This document shows positions 11,757-23,700 of a stretch of DNA of 64,000 nucleotides, one piece after another (position 1 is the first letter of the stretch; every line of letters starts with the position of its first letter). Made by a program: the position numbers and the translations under genes. The stretch comes from Micractinium sp. NFX-FRZ (lineage: Eukaryota > Chlorophyta > Trebouxiophyceae > Chlorellales > Chlorellaceae). The notes beneath the pieces were generated by a model. It had not been told where the DNA came from. It ran no database searches and saw only the letters and a list, made by a program, of their open reading frames with translations. The stretch lies in NCBI GenBank assembly GCA_029339195.1, contig JAPTJF010000186.1:45994-109993 (forward strand), given 5' to 3'.

Positions 11757-13412
11757 ATGGACATGTCGCGCGCCCTGGCCTGCACGGCTCTCTTTGCCGC
11801 CCTGCTGCTGTCAAGCGGTGAGTCTGTATGGGATGCGTCATCCAAAAGGCCCCTCTTCCGACAGCTAGCCCCGCTTGTGGCTTGGCAGGCATTTGCCGCT
11901 CCCGCCCTGCGGCGCCACCGACCGACTCAGCGACTGGCGGCAGCGGCAAGTGGCATGCCCCTGGCAGCAGCAGCAGCGCCAGAGGCTGCTTGCCCCAACA
12001 CAAGTAGCCTCGGCCCGCTGTGCTGTCCCGTGCATCAGCACATGGTCAGCGCTCCCCCTTGCCCCCGCCCTTTGACCCTGCCCTCGCCCCGCCTGCCGCA
12101 GGCGCCTGGCTGGCGGCAGCTGCCCAACCCGCTTGCGTGGAAGATGCAGAGAACTGGGGCACCGGAAGCGGGTGCTACACCTGCCAGGGAGACGTGTGCG
12201 TGGAATGCTGGGGCGGCTACAGCCTGAACGCCGAGGGGCACTGTGTGAAGGTGGGTTGGGCGGGCCAGGGAGCTGGGTGCTGCGGGGCCGGGGTGTGGAG
12301 GGTACAGGCGGTGCGCGCACAGTTGCAGCCGGCACGCGCGCTGTGCCTGCGCCCGCCTCTTGCAGCAGCAACCACCATCCCTCACTCCCTCCCGCCGCCG
12401 ACGCGCCCCCCAAACCCGGCCGTCCACCCCCCATGCAGTGCTCCTCCCCCATCCGCACCGGGGCTCTGGAAGACGAGGATGTGGAGGTGGTGTGTGATGC
12501 CTGTGACCCCGAAGACCCCACCTTCTGCCTCTCCTGCTGGGCAGCCGGCCGCTTCACCCCCGCCCTGTATGCCACGGCAGAGGGCCTGTGCAGCAAGTGC
12601 GAGGACGAGGCGTGCGGCAGCTGCGCCAACCTGAACGGCACATGGTGGGTGGGCGGGTGGGCGGGTGGGTGGGGAAGCTGCGCCGACCTGAACGGCACAT
12701 GGTGGGTGGGCGGGTGGGTTTGTGGGTGGGTGGGCAGGTGGGTGGGTGGGGCCAGCACGCTGGCAGATTGCACATGCCGCCACTCATCTCGACTCCAGGC
12801 ATGGGCTCCCGCCCTGCTGCTTGCAGAGGAATGTTCAGGATTGTAGGCAAGTGCTCGCACCCCGCCCTGCACCGTCCAGCCCCTGGGGCCCTTTGGACAC
12901 ACCAACTGTGCCCACCCCCAATGACTGTCGATCCTCCGTCACGCACCTTCCAACTCTGTGCAGCACCGGCTGCGCCGCTGGCAAGGGCTTTGTTACCGAC
13001 GCTGACGGTCGCACCTCCTGCCAGGCGTGCGAAGACGACAGCTGCACCGTGTGCGACGGAGACGTGTCTGTGTGCACCGCCTGCCACAGCAAGAGCCACA
13101 GCTACGCCGACCCCGCTTCAGGACGCTGCCTTCCGGTGAATGAGCTGTGCTGCGCATGCTGTGCTGTGCTGTGCTGCGCTGCGCCGCGCTGGGCTGCCAA
13201 GAGCCACAGCTGCCCCGACCTCGCCACGAGACGCTGCCTTCCAGACACCACATGCCCTTTGCACCTGCCCCAACCTGCAGTGTCCCAAGGGCTGCGCGGC
13301 ATGCAGCGCCAGCACCTCTGGGCAGGGCGTGGTGTGTGAGGAGTGTTTTGTGGGGTTCGAGATGCAGCGGCGCAAGTGCGTGCCTGCTCCACATGCCGAG
13401 GTGGCCGAATGA
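11757..13412 (+). CDS. Small secreted protein built of CxxC modules
   Basis: Exons 11757-11817, 12102-12250, 12439-12644, 12964-13135 and 13281-13412 give 239 aa. The N-terminus is a signal peptide (MDMSRALACTALFAALLLSSG). The mature protein is a chain of short CxxC units: CYTCQGDVCVEC, CDACDPEDPTFCLSC, CSKCEDEACGSC, CQACEDDSCTVC, CPKGCAAC and CEEC. The pattern is like furin-type, EGF-like or variant-surface-protein Cys repeats, probably disulfide-bonded outside the cell. No transmembrane segment or GPI-like tail, so it is probably released or wall-bound. Two introns carry echoes of exon edges (12676-12715 and 13195-13245). A tiny extra exon between 13135 and 13281 cannot be excluded. Function unknown. 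Confidence 0.7.
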
Positions 13413-14763
13413 TTCATCTGGGATGCACGGGCTTTGAGCGAACCGGAAGCCTGCCTCTGCCGAACACTTCGAGCAAGCACCCTTGTTCCGTCCACCTGCC
13501 GCCCATCATCGCCCGTGCCTCCTCGCCTCCCCCCACCCGCCTCTGCACACTGCCCCTCCCCCCACCCTCCCCACCACCCGCCTCTTCGACCCTTTCCAGA
13601 GCTATTACGGCGCCGGTACTGCTCTTCTTTTCCCCCTCCACATGATTCTTGACTCTTGATTCGTCATTCCTTGATTCTTACTATCCCCTGCTCGACCTTT
13701 TTACCTGCTGATGCCATTTCTGGCAGACACCGATTGACAGTGTGGCTGTCCGCCTCCCCGCACTTGACAACAGAGGTGACCCTGGCTGGCCGCACAAGAG
13801 GAGCAGGGGTGGTGGGTGCCTGGCCGGTGCCAACTGGGATTCTGGTGCCATGACACTGACAAAGGGGAACTTGCCCCCTCAGCCCCCAACCCCCAAAAGG
13901 GGGCAGGGCTTTGGGGGGTGGCGCTGCCCAACCTGCCTAGCTCCCCCGCCCTCCTGTCCCCTCCACCCACCTCTGCTTGGTTCGAGGGAGCAGGCTGCTT
14001 GGCACAGGCTGCTTACATGGCACGAGCAGGGTGCAAGTGTGCCGGCAAGGACGGCGCACAGCATGCAATCGGTTCGTCAGCGGGGGTGTTGATGGTTATC
14101 ATGTGCAGGGGTACCAGAGAGGGCTGTACAAGAGAAGGAGTGCACCGGAGAGGCTCAGAAATGTGTGTGCAGGCGTACTGTGGGAGCGTGCAGGCATAAC
14201 AGGCGCAGCTGTTCCCATGTCCCCCATGATTCGCGCAGCACACAGGTGTGCGCCGCCACATGTGCGGCCCAGACAAGAGGCCGCTGACAGCGAGGGGTTG
14301 TCAACAGAAGGAGGGCGGCATCGGTGGGGCGCCAGAGCGTCAGTGCAGGCGCCACACGAGCCAAAGATCCTGGGACTGAGCTGAGGCCCTCCCTGAGCCA
14401 CGGAAATACAAAACTGGGGCTGACCTGGATGCAAAAAACCATCAGCAAAAAACTGGAGCTGGGCTGGGTGCCAGCTGTACTTCAAACTGAAAACATAGTC
14501 CTGCTGGCTCCGTGGACTTGAAATGTAATGATGATGATGATGCACATAGTATTGGCTGGCTCAAGCCGTGAGTCGCTGGCCAGGGCTCACTGAGCTCTGG
14601 CCGTGCACAGACCGTTCATCACGCTGCCAGCAGCGCGCCATGTCTCAGCGCGCTGCCAGCTCAGCACGCTGCCAGCAGCGCACGGAGCTCAGTGCACTCC
14701 ACCGCTCAGCGCTCCCGCCAGCTCACCACACTGCCAGGTCAGCACGCCGCCAGCTCAGCACGC
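13413..14763. other. Convergent intergenic region
   Basis: Lies between the CxxC-module gene (+) and acetyl-CoA synthetase (-). The plus strand has TGTAA near 14522 and the minus strand has TGTAA at 14013-14017, so the two 3' UTRs may overlap. Positions 14625-14763 hold a degenerate repeat around CCAGCTCAGCACGCTG. No gene recognised. Confidence 0.5.
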
Positions 14764-14775
14764 TCACTTGCCGCG
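14625..14775. repeat. Degenerate CAGCTCAGCACGCTGC minisatellite
   Basis: The core CTCAGCACGCTGCCAG recurs several times with changes just past the end of acetyl-CoA synthetase. A related array lies at 16225-16350, inside an intron of the same gene. Confidence 0.6.
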
Positions 14776-17700
14776 CATCTCCAGCAGGACCTGCATGGCA
14801 CGAGGGATGTGCACAGAGGGCACAGGTATGTTGCACATCTGTCTCTGGATTCTTCTTCAGGCCTGCCCGCCTGCTGCACAACACCTCGCGTGCAGTGCAC
14901 CAGCCAGCGAGCCAGCCAGCCAGCGAGCCAGCCAGACTTTGCTCCCGGCAACAGCAGCCAGCAACAGCGCGCTCCATCCAGCAATCGTAAGGGAGGGGAG
15001 GGGACCCACCGTCACAATGCCGGGATCTGCCAGGGTGGAAATGTCGCCCAGCTGGTCCTCGGCGTGCGCCGCAATCTTGCGCAGCACGCGGCGCATGATC
15101 TTGCCTGCGGAAGGGGTGGAGGCAGGGTGGGGGGAGGGGAGAGGGGAGGTGGTGTGGCCGGAGGGAAAGGGTGGGGCGGTAAGTGGCAGCGCAGAGCAGT
15201 GAAGGGCTATCCTGCGCAGCGCACGGCGCATGCTCTTGCCTCAGCGAGGGGGTGTGCACAAGAGGTGTGTTGTGTGTGGTGTGGTGTGGATGAAGTGCTT
15301 GCACCGGAGCTTGAGTGCTTGGGTGAGGGCGACGGGGAGAGAGACGGCAAGGGTAACTGAGGAGGGCCTGACTGGCTGCCGCTCTGCCAGCTGCATTCTG
15401 TGCTCCACCACACAGCGCGCAGCGGGCAGAGCGTGCTTGGCCAGCAGCCCTGCTGCCCACCCACCTACACCCCTCGCCAGAGCTCCGATCCACTTAGCTC
15501 CACCTGCCGGGCCTGACCCCCCAAGCCGACAACGGCGAAGCCCAGCAGCCCGGTCAAGAGGCCAAGCACCTCTCCCGCTTTGAAAGTCGACTTGTACCCC
15601 CCGCCCCTCCCCTGGCGGTGCAGGCTATCCAGATCGAAAGAAAAAGGGCCTCACCGGAGCGAGTCTTGGGCAGGCCGGGGGCCCAGTGGATGACATCAGG
15701 TGTGGCAATGGGACCAATGGCCTTGCGCACCTGTGCACACAGGAAAGGGGACAAGGCTTGTTCTCACCACCCTGACTGTACGTGACGCCAGGGCACACCC
15801 GCAATGCAGCCCAAACATGGAGCTGCCAGGCACAACCTGGTTGGTCAGCTGCTTGCACACCCTGCCGCCAGCTGGGCACACCGTCACAAAATGCAACACA
15901 AAATGCAACACAAAATGCAGCAGCCCCACCTGGTTGATCAGCTGCTTGCGCACGCTCTCGGCCGGCGGATAGTCGTAGCCCTCCATCAGGGTGACAAAGG
16001 CGTAGATGGCCTGCAGATTGGGCGTATTGGGCGTCCAATTGATTTAGACCACTCGTTGGGTTGCGATTAATAGGCAACATGCCCCCCTCCATCAGGGTGA
16101 CAAACGCGTAGATGGCCTGTGCAAGAAAAAGGCGATTGAATAAAAACAGTGTAAGCGTTGTGAGAACGTGCACGGCGAGGGTTTGAGGGGCCGTGCCGCC
16201 GCTGAATCGGCACATCATGGTGCCTGCTCTGCCTGCTCAGCACCCACGGTCCCTTTACAAGGCTCCCTCCACCGGCACCCCGTCCGCCTGCACGCCAGCT
16301 CAGCGCCTGCAGCCTGCCAGCTCAGCGCCCTCCTGCCAGCTCAGCACCCACCTGGCCCTTCACCGGGTCCTCCACCGGCACGACCGCCGCCTGCATGGGG
16401 CAGCAGGCAAAGCAGTTGGCCAAGGGAGGAACGCTCGTTCACCAGCACTCACCTGCAGTCCTCCTCGGCCCACGCCCTCGTGCTGTAGCATTCTCCGCCC
16501 CTTCTCTCGGCCAAGAACAATGCAACACAGCTGCTGATGCTCACCGCCAGTGCGCTCCTCACCCTGCCGCCACCCCCCTAACCGACTCAAACCAAAGCAT
16601 GTGACCTCTCAAATCCAAGGCACAGGCCCTGGCCACCGTAAGAAATGCTTGGTCAACAAAACTGCCACTACTGCTCACCTCTGCGCACAGGTGGTGCCCC
16701 ACCAGGGCGCTCTCCACCTCGGCGGTACCGATGCGGTGCCCACTCACATTCATCACGTCATCCACACGCCCCATGATCCAGTAGTACCTGCAGTAGCACA
16801 TGCAGGCAAGGTTGGGGCATGGGAAGCTGGGGTCGGTGTGCTAGCCTCCTGCCGCCTGCCTGTGGGTAAAACGGGCCCAGCGACCCTGCGCATGACGCCC
16901 AACCAGCGGGGTTTGCTGCACCTGTGTGTCGCGTGTTCCTGCAGCGCCAGCCTGGCAGGGGCGTGCAGTACCATGGCAGTGCCCTCTGATGGTGGTTGGC
17001 ACAACAACCCACTGTTCACCCAGCAGCAGCAAACAAATACAACACATCTCCTGCTGAAACAGAGCACGGCACTCAGTCCTACTTAAAACACCCCTCACCC
17101 ATCCTCGTCGCGGCGGGCGCCATCTCCCGTGAAGTAGTACCCCTTGTACTGCAGGCGGGACGGATGGAAGCTGATTGAGATGGGGCATTCCCAACGGCTT
17201 CATGGAGCGCATGCCGGTTGAAGGTGGCCCTGCTTGGGTGTACGCAATCGACCCATCAGCCCCCCTTCCTCTGCTGCTGTGTTCGACATCGAATGGAAAG
17301 GAACACTCACGATGTTGAAGTAGGCCTGCTCGAAGCGCGGGTGATCCCCCGCCAAGGTGCGGAACATGGCGGGCCAGGGGCGCTTCATCACCAGGTAGCT
17401 GTAGGGGGGTTGGGAATGAGGGTGGGGAGAGAGCATGTGTGTGTGAGCGTACAGAGGTGGGTAGTCATGAGGAGTGCTGGAGCCCAGGCGGGCCAGCTCC
17501 GCTTCCACGTTCTGTTGGTGCCAGCCCGCACCGGGCACTCACCCCTGGCCCACCCCCTCCACTTCGTTGCCCTTGTCGTCCAGAATGGCCGGCTCCACTC
17601 CAAAGAAGGGCAGCGTGGCTGCAGGGGCATTCATATAGGAAAATGAAAAGGGTGTGCCGATGTGAATCAACAGGGGATGGCGGGCCGCGCGCCATGTAAA

Positions 17701-20700
17701 GGCAGGGTGGCTGCAGGGAAGAAAGTGGAAACACAAAGGGTGTCGTGAAGACAGAGAGAACAAACGGTGTACCGTGTGTAAATCGAACAGGCAGGGCGGC
17801 TGCCCAGATAGGGGGAGGTGTGATGCAGGAAGGGGAGGAGGGTTCAAACAGAGGGGTAAAAGGCGGGGGGAGCTGGGGGCGGGGGGAGGCGGGGCGGGCA
17901 AGTTTAGCGCGCACCCGGCCCCTGTCCAAGGAAGGGCGTGCCAACCTGTAGCCCACCTGTACATCAGCAAGCAGCACCCCCCTCAAGCTTCGCCACACGT
18001 GCCGGTACCTTGGCGTGCAGCACCTGGGATGGGAGCCTCGGGATTGGAGCGCCCCCCTCAAGCTTTAGCACACACGCAGCGCCAGCACCCCCGCCTGGCC
18101 TGCCCACGCGCTCGCCCCACCCCACCCCACCCCACCCCACCTGACCCTGGCTTGGTCGGGATGGCGCCCGGCAGCGGGGAGATCATGGCGGAGCCGGTCT
18201 GCAAACGAAATGAATCGGAATTGAAACGAATAATTGGACGGGTTGGGTTTTGGGTCAAGAAGGGACCCCACCAAACAACGTCGAGATCAAAACGGAGCCG
18301 GTCGGCACTTGAATCAATTATAATCGACTTTGATGCGCATTGGGTTTGGGTTTGGGTACGGGTTTTGGGGATGAATGTGCCCAACTGACGCGAGGCCATG
18401 CCTCCCCCCAAAAGGGGGCCACCGCTGCAGCCAGGGTGTCGCGACATCCCCCTCAAGCACAGCACAGCGTGTCATGCACAGCTTCCTGCACGGCGCTTCC
18501 TGTGCACCCGCCAGACAGGCATGCACATCGTGCCTGCCTCATCCCATTGCCTTGCCTCATGCCTTGCGTCCACCCCCACAGCCACACAAACTCTCTGAAG
18601 GGCTGCCTGCCTGCCCAGCAGACAGGCATGATGTGCCTCATCCCAAGCCTTGACCTCCACGCGGCTTGCACCCCGGCCCCGGCCCCCTCAACGCGGCCTG
18701 CCCGCCAGACAGGTCAGCCTAGGCATGTTGTAACAACAACGGTCCTCACACCTTGCCTCACCTCTGTCTGCCACCATGTGTCCACCACCGCCACGTTTGA
18801 GCCGCCCACCACCTGCCCAGGGGGGTGGTTGCCACCAGTGAAGGGGAGCGTGAGCAGTGTGTTTGGTCACCAGAGTGGCGAGAGCCAGGGGTCTGGTTTG
18901 CCAGCAATGCGGGCAGATTGAGGAGCGGTTAGATCACCACCAACACGGGAAGAAGATGAAGGGGTTGTGCAGCGGGCAGCGGCGCACATGCAAAGCAGAG
19001 GGGGAGGGGTAGAAGGGGCGACCTGCGGGGAGACCAGCGGGCACTGCCAATCGCCCCATGCCTGCAAACCGTGTCCAGCCAGCCACTGTGCCAGCGCCCG
19101 ACAGCTGCAGCGCGCGCACGTGGCCTTGCATGCTACCGCTGCTGCTGACTGTGTGGTTACGTAATCATGGGTGGGACCGCACCTTGTAGTACCACAGCCA
19201 GGCCTCTGGGTTGATGGGCTCCCCCACCGTGGCCAGGATGCGGATTGTGTCGCGCCTGCAATGGGTGGGGGGGTGGCATCGTCGGCACCAACAGGTGGCC
19301 AGCAAGCCGATCGACCGACCATGTGTATTACCTTGTTCATGCCCCCCACCCATCCCGCCCAGCGTGCGCCTCGTGGTGTGCCTGCCACGTGCCGGCGTTT
19401 TTTCAAAGAGAGATGGCCATTTGAATCGTGGGGCTATGTTTGAGGAGGGTGCAAAGGTTGGCCACCTCTGCGACAACCAGCCTCACTCGCTTGTGCTGGT
19501 GCGGTGAACCAGCCACACCCAGTCCATGCGCTGCCAGGCAACACCTCATCCCCTCTCAGTCGCTGACTCACTGAGTCGGTCAATGAGTCATCCCCACTCA
19601 CTCTTGTGCTGTGCAGCATCTCATCCTCACGTACTGGCACTGTGTGGCCCATCGGCCCCACTCACTTGCGCTGCGGGACAAGCCGGCCCCACTCACTTCC
19701 TCTACACGGCCAATCGGCCCCACTCACTTGTGCTGCGTGACAAAGTAGTCGCCGCGCGACATGAGCGTGCGGATGAGCGTGGGGGCCGTGTAGAAGATGG
19801 TCACGCCGTACTTGTCGCACACCTGCGGTGGGGAGGGGACAGAACCACCACTCCACAACTTCAGCCGGACACTTTCCGCATGGGGGCGTGAGGCGCCAGG
19901 TACCGTGCTGGCCGTGCCTGCTGCTGCACCTCTTGCTGCTGTGCCTCTTGCTGCTGCGCCTCCTGCTGCAGTGCCTCCTACTGCGGAGCCTGCTGCTGCG
20001 GAGCCTCCCGCTGCTGTGGCACCCCCCTCGGACTGCACGTGTGTTCCAGTCCCACCTCCCAGCAGCGTCCGGCATCTGGGAAAGTGGGCACGCCCTCAAA
20101 CAGGATCTGGGTGGCCCCCTCCAGCATGGGCCCAAATGTGACGTACGTGTGCCCTGCAGTTTGCAGCAGCAACGGAAGGGAGGGAGGAGAGCGGCATGCC
20201 CAGCAGGGTCAATTTTCGTCAGCAACGGTGGCGCCTTCAGCAGCGGGCCAGGCGTGACAACAGGTGCTGCCTGCGGCACAAGGGAGGGCTTGCAGCTGAT
20301 GGGATGCGGCCCTGGGACGTGGTGGGGAAAGCGTTCCTTTTATCTGTATTGATGCAGGGGCGGGGGACTAGCTGGCACCATGCGTGCATACCTATCCCCT
20401 GCAACAAACCGTCATCCCGCTGCGGCCAACTCCGCATGGGGTGGGCACTCCATCCCTGATGCGCATGCAAGATCTACTCCTGACACTGTGCTTATTGCCC
20501 AGACCACTGTGCTGACCTCTGAACCCTGCCCCAACTGCCACACTCTTCCCCTTGCACCCTTCCCTGCCAGCATCCGCCCACCTCTGTATCCTTCGATGAC
20601 CACGCATGCATGCTTCCCTCCACGCCTTCCATCTGTACGTGGCGCCCTGCGCCACCCCCCCCTCACCGGTGATCCAGCCGCAGTCGGCGGTGCACCAAAA

Positions 20701-23700
20701 GATGTCCTCCGGCTTGTGGTCAAAACAGTACCTGTGGGTGAAAACAGTACCTGTGGGTCAAAGCAGTACTTGTGGGTCAGAGCAGTAACTGTGGGTCAAA
20801 ACAGTACCTGGGGGCCAGGGGGGCAAGCAAGGATGGACTGGACTTTTTGCTTCCCTGTACCAGCAGCGGTTAGCAGTCGGGTGGCAGCGGGTGGCAAGCA
20901 GCCAAGGTTTGGTCGAGGCAGAACCTGCCGGTGAGCAACACGTAACACTGACTCATGATTTCCTGTGCCAGCACATCAGCCTGCACACTGTGCCACCCAC
21001 TGAAGGGGAGCGGCTGGGATCAAGGGGGGCAGGGCCTACCCACACACCCACCCACCCACCTGAAGGTGGCGGCGGCGCCACACATGTAGCCGGCGGTGGT
21101 GTGCAGCACGCCCTTGGGCTTGCCGGTGGAGCCAGAGGTGTAGAGCTGCGGGGTGGGCGGAGGGGCGGGCAGGGGTGTGTGGTGTGAGGGTGGGGGAGGG
21201 AGGGAAGGAACGCACTGCACTCATCATGGGTTTGCCACTGAAGCCAGAGATGCAGAGCTGTGGGGTGGGTGGAGGGAAGAGGCAATGGAAAGTTGAGATC
21301 CAGGTGGTTGGAAGCTGCCGCAACGCTGCGGTGTCAGCCCGCGTGCAGCTGCGGCCCTGGCTCCCCAACCGGACAGCACAGCACAACACAGCACAGCACA
21401 GTGCACCAAATCCCCAAGCGCGCCTGCCTGCCTATCCACCTCACCTGCTACCTAGGCCCTCTGCTCCCCGTTGCACCGCCCTGCACCCCTGGGGCAGCTT
21501 TGCACTGCACCGCACGACACTGTGCCCAGGCAGCGCAAAGGAACCAGGGAAGGTTCGAGCCCCTGCCCGCATGTAGGCGGGTGGGTCTGCAAGCACAGCA
21601 TCGACAGCTCTCACCCTGGACAGCGGGTCCTCCGCCCCCTCTAACCACAGCAGGCACAGCAGGCACAGCAGCAGCGGCTTTCACCCAGAACAGCGGGTCC
21701 TCCTCCTACCTTCACCCACAGCAGGCAGCAGGCACGGCAGCGGCGGCTCTCACCCGGAACAGCGGGTCCTCCGCCTCCACACCACAGCGTGCACAGCAGG
21801 CACAGCAGCGACGGCTCTCACCCTGAACAGCGGGTCCTCCGCCCCCCTCCACACCACGTCGCACTCCTTGGGCTGCCCCGCCACCGCATCCTGCCACCAC
21901 ACGTCTCGACCCTCCTGCATCGCAATGTCTTCCCGGGCGGCGCCCGACCCAGTGTGGTCGTACACCAGCACACGGCCAGGCACCGGCTCTCCCTTGATGT
22001 ACTCCAGGGCCTGCAGTTCCGGGTTAGCAAGAGGGGGCCGGAGGGGCGGGGAAAGAAGGGGTGCCAATGTCGAAGGTGCAGTCCAGGGCCCGCGGTTCCG
22101 AGTAAAGAAGGGGAGGAGGGAAGAGGGGTACCAGTTTCAGAAGGAGGGGGGAGGAGAGGGGTGCCAGTTTCAGAGAATGGGGCAGGAAAGGCGAGGGACA
22201 CTGCATGTTGCGACGCCTCGGCTCCCTCTTGATGTAATCCAGGGCCTGCGGCACCCAGGATGCCAGAAGAAAGGGGAAGGAGACGGGTGCCGGTTTTAGG
22301 AGCGGGGGGAGGAGAGGGGTGCCGGTTTCAGGAGCCAGGGGAGAGAGGGGTGCCGGTTGCAGGTGAGGAGGCTGCCGCATCTCAGGCTGCCCAGGTGGAG
22401 GGCATGAGCCGTGACAACAATTCTTTACCTCACGCACCGCCCACCTCGTCCACAATCATCTTGAGCTCAATCGTCTTTGGGCCGCGCTTGACCGCGGAGC
22501 AGGTGAGCACGGCCTTGGGTTGAGAATCGTCGATGCGCCCCGCCAGGCTCTCGGAAGAGAAGCCGGCAAATACCACGGAAAAGACGGCACCGATGCGGGC
22601 ACAGGCGAGCTGCGCACCGGGGAGGGGGCGGGGAAGGAAGGGCAGAGGGGGGAGAGAAGCTTGAGTGAGGTGGGGACGCCGACAACACCTCAGAAACGAC
22701 GGCGCCGATGCGGGCGCAGGCGAGCTGCAGGGGGGCGGGGGCGGGGGCGGGACAGACGGGTGGGTGAGAGACACTCGCTCTGAAACTTCTCCCTCTGACT
22801 CACCATGGCGATGGGCAGCTCCGGGATCATGGGCATGTAGATGGTGACTGCGTCGTCCGGCCCCACCCCCTCGCTCTTCAGGTAGTTGGCCAGCTGCGGG
22901 GAGGGAGGGGAGGGGAGGGGAGGGGAGGGTTCAGGTGCAGGGAAGCGGTCAGGTGACAGGCAGCACAACGGCAGAGGCAGGGAAAGAGCGTTTGTGAGCA
23001 ATGGCAAGGTGTTGAGGAAAAAAGGATGCAGCGGCGGCGTCGGGGCCCCCCACCCCTCGCTCTACAAGTGGCTGGCCATCTGAGAGGAGTGAACGAGGAA
23101 TGGGCCGGGATAGACAAGGGGACTGGAGGAACAGAGAGGGCACACAACTGGGTGGGTGGGTGGGTGGGTGAGCTGGACAATGCAGGTAGCTGGCATGCAG
23201 ACGTAGGGGGGCTGTTTGCCCAACGTGCTTGCAGCGTGGCCCCTGGCGGATGGGCACGGCATGCACTACAGCCCCACCCCCGGCGCTGCATGCCCAGCAG
23301 AGCGCACAGCATGCACAGCACACACAGCACGCACAGCACAGCCAGCGCGCCCACCTGGCACACGCTCTCCAGCATCTCCTTGTAGGTCACCTGCGGGGGG
23401 TGATGACGGGAGGCAGTGGCGCCCTTCCTCAGCTTAGCGGCTGTGCTGTGCTGTGCTGTGCTGTGCTGTGCTGTGCTGTGCTGTGCTGTGCGGCACGAGT
23501 TATGCACAAGTGGTGGAGCGCCCTCCTCACTTCCTGAGCTCAGCTGCCACACGGAAGGTAAGTGGGGTGGTGCCCTCCCTGAGTTCAGCGGCTGCACGCA
23601 GTAAAGCAGGACTGGTGGGAGCGGCCCCTTTGTCACCGGCCACAAAGGCAGTGCACCTCGAGCATTCCAAGCTGATCACAGCCCCGGCTCCAAAGGGCTC

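Noticed and set aside
11865..12905. 346-codon minus-strand open frame
   Set aside because: Antisense to exons of the CxxC-module gene and their introns; composition reflects GC-rich wobble bias and repeats, with no recognisable domain.
18335..18375. Telomere-like (GGGTTT)n stretch
   Set aside because: Only three or four irregular units inside an ACS intron; not the TTTAGGG repeat and no sign of an old chromosome end.
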